The notes below the pieces were generated by a model, which worked only from the letters and a program-made list of their open reading frames with translations, did not search any database and was not told the DNA's origin. A stretch of 42,699 bases of DNA from Candidatus Woesearchaeota archaeon (GTDB taxonomy: Archaea > Nanobdellota > Nanobdellia > SCGC-AAA011-G17 > ARS1403). Below, one piece after another: positions 8,158 to 15,803 of this stretch. Numbering within the stretch: position 1 is the first letter of the stretch; each line of letters begins with the position of its first letter. The DNA lies in assembly GCA_016181275.1 (NCBI GenBank), contig JACOZQ010000029.1, forward strand, positions 696-43,394, given 5' to 3'. The position numbers and the translations under genes are program-made.

Positions 8158-8946
8158 ATGACTACGGTCTTAGGAATAAAGACAAATTCTGGAATTGATT
8201 CTGTGATTTTGGTTTCAGACACACAACACACTATAGATTATGGAGATTTTGAAAGGAAAACTATTGGCGGAAAGATTAGGGTTGGAGAAAACCATGCTAT
8301 TGCTTTTACTGGAAATTCTGAGAAATTTGTAGAAAGATTTTCTAGCTATATCAGCGGACGTACCTCGGCTAAAAATTTTGTTAAGGAAATTTTTAAAGGA
8401 AAGGTTCATCCTCTTTTTTCAGATTTGCCAAAAGATCCAATTAAATTAGCAATAGAAGCAGGATTTTTTCCTGAATTGAGTTTTACTAATAGCGCTTATT
8501 ATAGGAGCCAAGAGAATGAGAGCAATGGAAAGGAAGTTTTTGACTATTTTACAGAACTGATACTGGCAGTGAATAAGCCGGATTTAGGATTATATTATGT
8601 AGATGGATTTGGAAACTTAAGCTCATCATCTTATGGTATAGAATACTTGGTTGCTGGCTCTGGAAGAGAAATTGTTCAAACATATATAGATGAAGAGGAA
8701 TTCAGAAATGATCCTGCAATAAAAGAGGAATTTAGTGAGGATAGAATAACAACGCCTTTAGCAATGAAATTAGCAATCGGTGGTTTAAGAAAAGCAACAA
8801 AGGACGGCAGCACTGGCGGACCAATAGATTTAGTAGTTGTAACCGCAGATTCAATAAATGTACATGGGTCAGAAATAAGAAGATCATTAGACGTTGCGGA
8901 AAGAGAGATCTATCAAAAGATAGTAACTAAATATTTAACTGATTAA
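8158..8946 (+). CDS. divergent proteasome beta-subunit-like Ntn hydrolase without propeptide
   Basis: A 262-residue protein that begins MTTVLGIKT. After Met removal the N-terminal Thr would be the nucleophile, as in proteasome beta subunits (TTTVGIK). Other active-site elements follow in order: VSDTQ (Asp17 equivalent), GGKIRVG (Lys33 equivalent), VAGSGRE (Ser129 region) and KDGSTGGPIDLVVVT (Asp166/Ser169/Gly). About 40-60 extra residues sit between about 80 and 145 (HPLFSDLPKD to ELILAVNKP). TTTTTAAAAG is about 26 nt before the ATG, so the mRNA is probably leaderless, and no propeptide can be encoded. It is not HslV, which lacks the D..S.G motif. Assembly and unfoldase partner are unknown. 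Confidence 0.8.
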   Translation: MTTVLGIKTNSGIDSVILVSDTQHTIDYGDFERKTIGGKIRVGENHAIAFTGNSEKFVERFSSYISGRTSAKNFVKEIFKGKVHPLFSDLPKDPIKLAIEAGFFPELSFTNSAYYRSQENESNGKEVFDYFTELILAVNKPDLGLYYVDGFGNLSSSSYGIEYLVAGSGREIVQTYIDEEEFRNDPAIKEEFSEDRITTPLAMKLAIGGLRKATKDGSTGGPIDLVVVTADSINVHGSEIRRSLDVAEREIYQKIVTKYLTD

Positions 8947-9534
8947 TTTTTTTACTCGAAATTCAATATTTTTCCCAAATAATTTACTTTTAATAATTAT
9001 AAAATTATTTTTTTTCAGCAATGATCTTAATTCAAAATACCCTATGAAATGATAATACCTCATTAATGTTTGTGATTTTTGCTTCCATGGAACATAAGTC
9101 TCTTTTCTTTTAAATAATAATTTTAGTTGTAATTTGTTCCATATTGTAATATATGCTTCTCCATTGTTTTTTAATACACGATGAATTTCCTTTATTCCTA
9201 TTTCTGGATTTTTTAAATGATGTAAAATTGCTATTGCCAAAACATAATCAAATAAATTATCTTTATAAGAAATTTTTTCTGCTGAAGCTAATTTTAAATT
9301 CACTTTGAAATTGTTTTTCTTTGTAAAATTTTTCGCTTGTTTTAGCATCTCTTCTGAAAAATCAATTCCATAACAACCAAAATTTTTGAAGGGTAATAGA
9401 TTTCTACAATTTCCACAGCCAATATCTAATATTTTTCCTTTTTTCCAATTTAAACTTTTTAATTCTTCTAGGGGTTTGTGGCGAAAATTGTCCCAGCTTT
9501 TTGCTATTTGATTCCAAACTTGGCTTTGATCCAT
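8935..9534 (-). CDS. Trm9/ABH8-like tRNA wobble-uridine methyltransferase
   Basis: A 199-residue class I SAM methyltransferase: LDIGCGNCRNLL is motif I, GIDFSEEML motif II, DYVLAIAILHHLKN motif IV. Downstream, ETYVPWKQ and RYYHFIGYFELRSLL match the Trm9/ALKBH8 subgroup, which esterifies cm5U at the wobble position to mcm5U. Its start lies a few dozen bp from that of Elp3, which makes the cm5 group, on the opposite strand, so the two may share a control region. The 3' end overlaps the proteasome-like gene by 12 bp tail to tail. No Trm112 partner is seen in the window. Confidence 0.75.
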   Translation of the reverse strand: MDQSQVWNQIAKSWDNFRHKPLEELKSLNWKKGKILDIGCGNCRNLLPFKNFGCYGIDFSEEMLKQAKNFTKKNNFKVNLKLASAEKISYKDNLFDYVLAIAILHHLKNPEIGIKEIHRVLKNNGEAYITIWNKLQLKLLFKRKETYVPWKQKSQTLMRYYHFIGYFELRSLLKKNNFIIIKSKLFGKNIEFRVKKLIS

Positions 9535-9577
9535 AAAGATGAAAGAATTTTTAAAGCCTTATAAATGTTTTTTAGTT

Positions 9578-11176
9578 ATGAACATTGAGCAGTATAAAAC
9601 AAGATTAGCCAAAGAAAAAGGTCTGAACAAATATCCTAAGAACATAGAGATTTCTTTAGATTCTGGAGAAGAAATTAAAACTAAACCCATGAGAACCCAA
9701 TCAGGGGTAGCACCAGTTGCAATTATGACAAAACCAAGAGAATGCAGTCATGGAACTTGCACTTTTTGTCCTGGCGGAGTTAATAGTTTTTTTGGAAATA
9801 TACCCAAATCCTATACGGGAAATGAGCCAGCTTCAATGAGAGCAATCAGGAATAAGTTTGATGCTTATCTGCAAGTATTTAACAGATTGGAGCATTATAT
9901 TTTACTTAACCAAATACCTGAAAAAGTTGAATTAATAATAATGGGCGGTACTTTTTTATCTTATCCATTAGAATATCAGGATAAATTTGTTAAAGATGCT
10001 TTTCTAGCAATGAATGATTTTTCAGATTTATTTTTTGTTGATGGTAAACTAAATAAAAAAGAGTTTAAAGATTTTTTTGAATTCAGTTTGGAATTTAAAT
10101 CTAAAGAGAGAATTGAAAAGATTCATGAAAAGCTTTTACAGCTCAAGAAAAACTCTTCTTTGGAAATTGAGCAGGAAAAAAATGAAACTTCTAATATAAA
10201 ATGTGTTGCTCTGGTTATTGAAACGAAGCCAGATGTGTGCAAGAAGGAACATATAAATCAAGCTTTAAAACTAGGTGCTACCAGAGTTGAAATTGGAATT
10301 CAAACTTTAAATGATTCTATTTTGAAAAAAGTTAATAGGGGGCATACTTTGCAGGATTCAATTGAAGCAGTTAAATTATTGAAAGATGCTGGCTACAAAG
10401 TGATAATGCACATGATGCCGGGTTTGCCGAGCTCAACTACTCAAGAAGATATAAATAATTTTAAAGAACTATTTTCAAATCAAGATTATCAGCCGGATGG
10501 ATTGAAAATATATCCTTGCATGGTTATGCCGGGAACTCCCTTGCATTTGCAATATCAAAAAGGATTATTCAGACCATTAAGAACAAAAGAAGCTGCTGAG
10601 ATTGTCGCTAAAGCTAAAGAATTTATTCCAAAATATTGCAGAGTTTACAGAGTTCAAAGAGATATACCTACTAAAGTTACGATTGATGGTGTTGGATTAA
10701 CTAATTTCAGACAGGTAGTTCGCGAGCTGATGATAAAAAATAATAAAAAATGTGAATGCATAAGGTGCAGAGAAATTAAAAATGATAAAGTAAATTGGGG
10801 CAATATAAAATTGAACAGGATTGATTATGATGCATCCGATGGGAAAGAAATATTTCTTAGTTTTGATGATGATGATAGATTATTAGGTTTCTTGAGATTA
10901 AGAATTCCAAGCAAAGATGTTTTTAGAAAAGAGATAACAAAAAGCAGTGCTATTATTAGAGAAATTCATGTTTATGGAGAAGCGGCAAAAATCGGAGAAG
11001 AAGGAAAAATCCAGCACAGAGGGCTTGGCAAAAAATTATTATTAAAAGCTGAAGAAATTGCCAAGAATGAATTTGGAAAAAATAAAATAATAATAATTTC
11101 CGGGATTGGAGTCAAAGAATATTTTTACAAACAAAGATATGAAAAAGATGGAGTTTATGTATCTAAATTTTTATGA
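9578..11176 (+). CDS. elp3: Elp3 tRNA uridine(34) 5-carboxymethylaminomethyl-modifying enzyme
   Basis: Radical-SAM plus acetyltransferase enzyme that adds the cm5 group to wobble uridine of tRNA using acetyl-CoA. With this start it has 532 residues. RTQSGVAPVAIMTKP leads to ECSHGTCTFCPGG, whose C56, C61 and C64 bind the 4Fe-4S cluster in an unusual CxxxxCxxC spacing typical of Elp3. The middle has VEIGIQTLND and HMMPGLPSST. The C-terminal GNAT domain has IREIHVYGEAA and QHRGLGKKLL for acetyl-CoA. An in-frame ATG at 9539 is also possible; the TTTTTAAAG at 9547-9555 favours 9578. Neighbouring Trm9 fits the same pathway. Confidence 0.93.
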   Translation: MNIEQYKTRLAKEKGLNKYPKNIEISLDSGEEIKTKPMRTQSGVAPVAIMTKPRECSHGTCTFCPGGVNSFFGNIPKSYTGNEPASMRAIRNKFDAYLQVFNRLEHYILLNQIPEKVELIIMGGTFLSYPLEYQDKFVKDAFLAMNDFSDLFFVDGKLNKKEFKDFFEFSLEFKSKERIEKIHEKLLQLKKNSSLEIEQEKNETSNIKCVALVIETKPDVCKKEHINQALKLGATRVEIGIQTLNDSILKKVNRGHTLQDSIEAVKLLKDAGYKVIMHMMPGLPSSTTQEDINNFKELFSNQDYQPDGLKIYPCMVMPGTPLHLQYQKGLFRPLRTKEAAEIVAKAKEFIPKYCRVYRVQRDIPTKVTIDGVGLTNFRQVVRELMIKNNKKCECIRCREIKNDKVNWGNIKLNRIDYDASDGKEIFLSFDDDDRLLGFLRLRIPSKDVFRKEITKSSAIIREIHVYGEAAKIGEEGKIQHRGLGKKLLLKAEEIAKNEFGKNKIIIISGIGVKEYFYKQRYEKDGVYVSKFL

Positions 11177-11240
11177 GCAGATAGCTTTAAATATTTGTTT
11201 TGATTAAATTGATAAATGATTCTATACATCGAGGATTAAA

Positions 11241-11891
11241 ATGATATTAGAGCAGAAAAAAAACCGTCTGATTGAGTATTGGAGGAGGGATTTTGATTTC
11301 ACAAATGAAGAGCTTGAAGCATTCAGAGAAGTAAAAAGAGAAAATTTTGTGATTGATGACATGATAGATTATGCTTATGAAGATACCCCCCTCCCATTGG
11401 TTAGAGGAAAAACAATTTCTCAGCCAACTACTGTGATGATGATGACTTCTGCCTTGGAAATAAATCCTGGAGAGAAGATATTTGAAGTTGGAACCGGATC
11501 AGGATATCAAGCTGCTTTGCTAGCAAAATTAACAGGAGAGAATGGAAAAATTTTTTCAACCGAAGTAATCCCTGAATTGGTTATTTTTTCCAAAAATAAT
11601 TTTGCTAAATCCGGGATAAAAAATATTGAAGTACATGAAATTGATGGAAGTAAAGGCCTCGCAAAAGAAGCTCCTTTTGACAAAATAATAATTACTGCTG
11701 CATGCAGGGATTTTCCACAGATTTTAATTGATCAATTGAAAGTAGATGGATTCATTATAGCTCCAGTTGGAAACAAGGATGAACAGACAATGATTCGTGG
11801 CAGGAAATTGGAAAATGGAAGGCTCGAATTAGAATTTCTTGGGCCATTTTTATTTACTCCAATGTATGGAGAGTATGGGTTTGAAATTTGA
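11241..11891 (+). CDS. pcm: protein-L-isoaspartate O-methyltransferase
   Basis: A 216-residue repair enzyme that methylates isoaspartyl residues in damaged proteins using SAM. Family motifs are intact: PLPLVRGKTISQPTTV (substrate-site loop), FEVGTGSGYQAALLAKL (motif I), FDKIIITAACRDFP and IIAPVGNK. The length matches the family. GAGG at 11231-11234 precedes the ATG, and TTTAAATA lies about 55 bp upstream, so this mRNA has a short leader. Gene is free-standing, downstream of elp3. Confidence 0.93.
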   Translation: MILEQKKNRLIEYWRRDFDFTNEELEAFREVKRENFVIDDMIDYAYEDTPLPLVRGKTISQPTTVMMMTSALEINPGEKIFEVGTGSGYQAALLAKLTGENGKIFSTEVIPELVIFSKNNFAKSGIKNIEVHEIDGSKGLAKEAPFDKIIITAACRDFPQILIDQLKVDGFIIAPVGNKDEQTMIRGRKLENGRLELEFLGPFLFTPMYGEYGFEI

Positions 11892-11997
11892 ATTTTCTTC
11901 TATTTTTTTCTTAAAGATTATAAAATTTGAAGATTTTTACCTATATCATTTACAAAGAGATAAGCTTATAAACAAATTTTATGATTATTTCCCCGCC

Positions 11998-12543
11998 ATG
12001 ACTTATAATCAAAGAACAACTACGAATCTTCTCGATTATTCATTATCTCCTGAGATAAATTTATTTCTTATGGGAAGGTTGAATAGAAACACTAAGGTAA
12101 GAATACATAGATTGAATGAGCTAGCACAGGAAACCCCTTGCGAAGTACTTGCTGACCAGTTATTGGTGGCTGATAGGATTATATCCTTGATAGCTAGAGG
12201 AATTAGGAGTTCTCTTGAGGACCTTGCTACAAAATTTTATGAATCTTTTGTGAGCGGAGGGAGCAGGCATTCTTTTTGCATAATGGGTGCTTACAACAAG
12301 AATCCTTTAGTTGATTATAGTCTAGGAAAGTTTGATGGCGGCGATTTTCTTGATGGAAGTGAGATAGATTTATTTGGAGATAATAAAACAGCAAGGGAAA
12401 CTCTCAGAAGAATAAGAACTGAAGAAGGCGTTGGGTTATTGAAAATTAATGATGGAGATTATAGAATTATTAACAGCGGAGTGTTGCTTTTCCCTTTGAA
12501 ACTAAATCAAAGAAATATAATCCTCTTGAGAAAAGAGGCATGA
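11998..12543 (+). CDS. unknown protein, weak resemblance to diadenylate cyclase (DisA_N) domains
   Basis: The reading frame is open from 11839, but that part is out of frame over pcm. CTTATAAA at 11963-11970 about 30 nt before the ATG at 11998 supports the later start, giving 181 residues. The C-terminal half reads SGGSRHSFCIMGAY, then NKTARETLRRIRTEEGVGLL, then YRIINSGVLL. This has the order of a DAC domain (Fv-x-G, the DGA strand, G-x-L), but the catalytic DGA is EGV here and no RHR motif is found in place. If related, it is likely inactive or binds another ligand. The short gene at 12540 overlaps the stop and could be the rest of the same fold. Confidence 0.35.
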   Translation: MTYNQRTTTNLLDYSLSPEINLFLMGRLNRNTKVRIHRLNELAQETPCEVLADQLLVADRIISLIARGIRSSLEDLATKFYESFVSGGSRHSFCIMGAYNKNPLVDYSLGKFDGGDFLDGSEIDLFGDNKTARETLRRIRTEEGVGLLKINDGDYRIINSGVLLFPLKLNQRNIILLRKEA

Positions 12544-12674
12544 TGATAAGCTCGGTTCTTGATTTTTCTGGAAAATATGATTCAAGAAGTGACAATCCTA
12601 TCTGGTTTTTCAGGCTTAATGAAAGATTCTCTTTGATACAGAGCGGGAAAGTGTATGATATTGATTACAAGTAA
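12540..12674 (+). CDS. 44-residue ORF overlapping the preceding gene (ATGA); possible split end of it
   Basis: It starts in the stop codon of the preceding gene (ATGATG over TGA) and reads MMISSVLDFSGKYD, then PIWFFRLNERF and SLIQSGKVYDIDYK before a stop that lies one base from the tRNA-Val 3' end. The regular hydrophobic pattern looks coding. It would fit as a C-terminal strand-helix-strand of the upstream protein if a single base had been lost, or be a translationally coupled small protein. It is too short to assign. Confidence 0.4.
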   Translation: MMISSVLDFSGKYDSRSDNPIWFFRLNERFSLIQSGKVYDIDYK

Positions 12675-12675
12675 A

Positions 12676-12761
12676 TGGGCCCGGGCAGATTTGAACTGCC
12701 GACCTTCACCTTTCTTAAAATATTTGTAAGGGTGACGTCATAACCACTAGACTACGGGCCC
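12676..12761 (-). tRNA. tRNA-Val(UAC) with a 13-nt intron
   Basis: Minus-strand cloverleaf: acceptor GGGCCCG/CGGGCCC, discriminator A, no encoded CCA, T arm with GTTCAAATC, anticodon stem TCACC/GGTGA. The anticodon loop spans 20 nt instead of seven. Removing 13 nt leaves CTTACAA with anticodon TAC (UAC, valine). The intron lies after position 37. Confidence 0.93.
12712..12724 (-). other. tRNA-Val intron at canonical position 37/38 with relaxed helix-bulge-loop motif
   Basis: The intron reads AATATTTTAAGAA in RNA sense. Loop bases CTTA (32-35) pair with TAAG inside the intron, giving a 4-bp helix stacked on the anticodon stem with a three-base AAA bulge on the 3' side and a loop on the other. 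Cutting after the second base of each unpaired stretch removes exactly 13 nt. This is the relaxed (hBL) form of the archaeal bulge-helix-bulge substrate of the splicing endonuclease. Confidence 0.8.
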
Positions 12762-12870
12762 GTAAATCTTTGATTAAAATTTTATTTATTAAATGTTTCT
12801 GTTTTTGAATTGTATACTGCATCATATAAATCCAAAGGTTTTTAAATAAAAAAAATAAAATCTTTTTGAG

Positions 12871-14646
12871 ATGAAAAGCACTAAGGTTGAGAAAGGTTTG
12901 GAAGCGATTAAGGATGAGAATTTAGACGATTTGAGGAAAAATTTGCAAGAAGCCAAAAGCAAGATTGACAAGTTCCAGAAAAACCTTCTTAAAAAATTTG
13001 ACAAATATGTTCTCGGGATTTCATTGTTTCCACCTAAAAAAGAAGACAAAGGCAAAGTTGACTTGTTTGTTTTGTTTGATGACACTGACAGCAAAAAGAT
13101 GAACAAATTAGAGCTGAGAGACAAGCTTTTTTCTATAACTAAAGGCCTTGCTGCCGAAATAGACAAGAATTTCATAATAGAAGTTGCGATGCTGAGCGAG
13201 CTCAGGCAGGACTGCTATGACTCCAAATGGGAATTGGTTGGATTAATAGGATTAGGAATGATTATATATGATCCTAGCGACTTGCTTGCTGCCGTGAAAA
13301 TTTCTGAAGTGCATAAGTCAATGGTGCTGAAAAAATTTGACAAGTATATAGTAAGCTATGTTGCTGCCGGATCTTTATTCAGGGGAGAAAAGGCAAATGA
13401 CATCGATGTTTATGTGATTGTAGATGATACAGATGTCAAAAGAATGAGCAGGTTTGAGCTGAAAGAAAAATTAAGAGCAATAATTATAAGCCAGGGATTT
13501 GAAGCAGCTGCAATAACAAAAGTTGATAAAAAATTCCATATCCAAGTTTATATTCTTACAGACTTCTGGGAGGGAATCAAAGATGCCAATCCAGTATTCT
13601 TTACATTCTTAAGAGATGGAGTTCCATTATATGATAGAGGAGTTTTCATGCCATGGAAATTGATGCTTGAAATGGGAAGAATCAAGCCAAGTCCGGAAGC
13701 GATTGATATGTTTATGACAACAGGAGAGAAAATCTTGGAGAGCGTTAAATACAGATTGAGAGAAATTTTAGAAAAAGATATTTATTGGGCTGTGCTAAAT
13801 CCAAGCCAGGCTGCTCTTATGCTTTATGGAGTCAATCCTCCGACGCCAAAAGAAACAATAGAACTAATGGAAGAAATATTTGTTAAAAAAGAAAAACTTC
13901 TCGAGAAAAAATATGTTGCCATCCTTGCTAAAATAAGAAAATGGTACAAGGATTTGGAGCATGAAAAAATCAAGGAAATTTCTGGAAAAGAAATTGATGA
14001 TCTGCTGAAAGAAAGCGATGATTACCTAAAAAGAATCAGAAAATTATTCGATCAGATTGAGAAGAAAAAAGAAGAGGAGGACGTTGTACAAATATACGAC
14101 ACCTCAAAAAAAATTGTTGATGACGTCTTGAAATTAAACAATATAAAAAGCAAAGACGTTGAAAAAGGATTTGAAAAACTAATCGAGAAAGGCGAGCTGG
14201 ATAAAAGATTGCTTGTTATATATCAAGAGCTGGTTAAGGCAAGAACAGACTATAAAAAAGGAAAATTGTCGAGAGCTGAAATTGACAAAGTAAGAAAAGA
14301 AAGCAGATTATTTATGAGAACTCTGATTGACTACATACAATTTAAACGAGCTCGCGAGCTTGATAGGGTTACATTAAAAGTAAAATATGAAAATAAATTT
14401 GGAGAAGTTATATTATTTGATGACATTGCTTTCGTGATTGAGGATTCATCCAGAAAAGATAAAATCGGAAAAGGAAAGATTGGAGCTGATGGAAGCATAA
14501 TCGGAGTCGAGAACAGCGGCTTGGAAGAGCTAGAGAAATTTGTTGCTGACAAAAAAATACCGAAGAATGTTTTCATAAAAGAAAAAACTTTTGAATCTCT
14601 CAAAACTATTTTTGGAAACCAGGTAGAATTACTGGTAGGATATTAG
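12871..14646 (+). CDS. tandem nucleotidyltransferase-domain protein with helical and beta C-terminal regions
   Basis: A 591-residue protein. Residues about 30-140 resemble a nucleotidyltransferase (NT) domain whose GS motif is lost (VLGISLFPPKK, then KVDLFVLFDD). Residues about 150-260 form a second, better conserved NT domain with GSLFRGEKANDIDVYVIVDD. A helical segment with PSQAALMLYGVNPPTP follows, resembling the HEPN-like partner domain, then a charged coiled coil and a beta-rich end (VTLKVKYENK, IGADGSIIGVE). The NT and helical regions are paralogous to the protein at 33308-34084. TTTTTAAATA is about 28 nt before the ATG. Target of nucleotidyl transfer is unknown. Confidence 0.65.
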   Translation: MKSTKVEKGLEAIKDENLDDLRKNLQEAKSKIDKFQKNLLKKFDKYVLGISLFPPKKEDKGKVDLFVLFDDTDSKKMNKLELRDKLFSITKGLAAEIDKNFIIEVAMLSELRQDCYDSKWELVGLIGLGMIIYDPSDLLAAVKISEVHKSMVLKKFDKYIVSYVAAGSLFRGEKANDIDVYVIVDDTDVKRMSRFELKEKLRAIIISQGFEAAAITKVDKKFHIQVYILTDFWEGIKDANPVFFTFLRDGVPLYDRGVFMPWKLMLEMGRIKPSPEAIDMFMTTGEKILESVKYRLREILEKDIYWAVLNPSQAALMLYGVNPPTPKETIELMEEIFVKKEKLLEKKYVAILAKIRKWYKDLEHEKIKEISGKEIDDLLKESDDYLKRIRKLFDQIEKKKEEEDVVQIYDTSKKIVDDVLKLNNIKSKDVEKGFEKLIEKGELDKRLLVIYQELVKARTDYKKGKLSRAEIDKVRKESRLFMRTLIDYIQFKRARELDRVTLKVKYENKFGEVILFDDIAFVIEDSSRKDKIGKGKIGADGSIIGVENSGLEELEKFVADKKIPKNVFIKEKTFESLKTIFGNQVELLVGY

Positions 14647-14681
14647 ATAAATTTTTATTCTTTATTCTATTTTTATTTTTC

Positions 14682-15294
14682 ATGAACTATAAGGAAACAA
14701 ATACAGATGCATATAATGCTTATTCTAATAGGTACGAAGAAAGAACAATTGTATGTGAATGGATAGCCGATGATTTAAACAAATTCTTTGAAAACCTTTG
14801 TGGGTTTAGAATACTTGATGCTGGAGCTGGACCTGGAAGAGATTCTGGATACTTAAGGAAAATGGGGGGGCGTTGTTACCAGTTTGGACTTGTCTGTAGA
14901 AATGCTGAAGCTATGCAGAAATAAAAACCCAAGAATTGTCCTTGCTGATCTAGAAAATTTGCCTTTCTTGGATTCAAAATTTGACGGCATCTTGGCATAT
15001 ACCTCTCTCCTGCACATTCCGAAATCGGAATTTCCAAAAGCTTTAGAAAACATTCGCAGGTTATTAAGAACTTCTGGATTATTTTACATCGGTATGAAAG
15101 AAGGAGACTTTGAAGGGTTCATCGAGAGCAAAAATTATCCGGGAAAGAAAAGATTCTTTTCCTTATATCGAGATAAGGATATAAGAGAGCATCTTGGAAA
15201 ACATTTTAATATAATACATCATTCTTGGAATTATGCTGGGAACGATCTATTTCTGAATTATTTATGCAGAATTATCCCTAATTATCACTATTGA
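14682..15294 (+). pseudogene. SAM-dependent methyltransferase, frameshifted at a run of seven G
   Basis: The first part, MNYKETNTDAYNAYSNRYEE to FRILDAGAGPGRDSGYLRKM, is a class I methyltransferase with motif I (DAGAGPGRD). At 14864-14870 there are seven G; with six, the frame reads KMGGVVTSLDLSVEMLKLC and continues through DGILAYTSLLHIPK to the stop, giving about 203 residues with motif II and IV in place. As written, the first frame stops at 14924 and a second frame opens from a TTG at 14884. Either an assembly error, decay or phase-variable slippage. The substrate is unknown. Confidence 0.75.
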
Positions 15295-15727
15295 TTTCAG
15301 CGTCATAGCTTTCCTGTCCAGATTTTTTACAATTTTCGCATTCATAAATTATTTTTCTTTCTCTTATGTGCAGAAGAGCTTCACCGCTGCAGCGATAGCA
15401 TCTTCCATTCAATTCATATTCCAAATTCTCCGGCAGCAACTTTGCAGCAACTTCTAATTTTCTATACAATTCCGGCCGCTTTCCTCTTTCCATATTTGAT
15501 ATGTCTTTTAATATATCCTTTATTTGTACTGGAGATGATTCGAAAAAAACTTTTGCGACAAGATCATGGCTTCCTATTCCCAAACTGCATTGGTAGATTA
15601 ATGAATTCACGTCTCTTCTTGTATGATAATAGCCGCCTGAAAGATTATTTTGCTGACATGAAAAGCACTTCTGCCCTATAATCTTTAAGGCTTCGCTTAA
15701 TGATTCGATTCTTATGCTTTGGTCCAT
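15278..15727 (-). CDS. hypothetical protein with two zinc-knuckle-like Cys pairs
   Basis: A 149-residue protein. C21 and C24 (CFSCQQ) and later CYRCSG plus CENC make up Cys pairs; the last two can form one zinc ribbon (CxxC...CxxC) separated by about 18 residues. The middle is helical (LVAKVFFESSPVQIKDILKD). Its 3' end overlaps the methyltransferase pseudogene by 17 bp tail to tail. Start codon ATG at 15727; no family recognised. Confidence 0.55.
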   Translation of the reverse strand: MDQSIRIESLSEALKIIGQKCFSCQQNNLSGGYYHTRRDVNSLIYQCSLGIGSHDLVAKVFFESSPVQIKDILKDISNMERGKRPELYRKLEVAAKLLPENLEYELNGRCYRCSGEALLHIRERKIIYECENCKKSGQESYDAEINSDN

Positions 15728-15803
15728 AGTCTTCTAGAGATATTATCTGTATTTATTTATTTCTGCTTTAGAAAATGATGATTAGAAACCTTTTTTGTTT
15801 TCT

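Noticed and set aside
8158-8946. HslV identity for the Ntn hydrolase
   Set aside because: D..S.G motif and GSG element follow the proteasome beta pattern, and no HslU is seen.
9539-9577. Upstream ATG of elp3 at 9539
   Set aside because: The TATA box lies at 9547-9555, so a transcript would start after it; the alternative was not excluded, only disfavoured.
11839-11997. Long open frame over the end of pcm as part of the next gene
   Set aside because: It is out of frame with pcm and hydrophobic; TATA and spacing support the start at 11998.
12706-12735. Anticodon region of tRNA-Val as evidence of a pseudo-tRNA
   Set aside because: Removing 13 nt restores a normal seven-base loop and splice geometry, so it is an intron.
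14884-14924. TTG at 14884 as a genuine start of a second methyltransferase gene
   Set aside because: The reading joins perfectly to the upstream frame if one G is dropped from the seven-G run.
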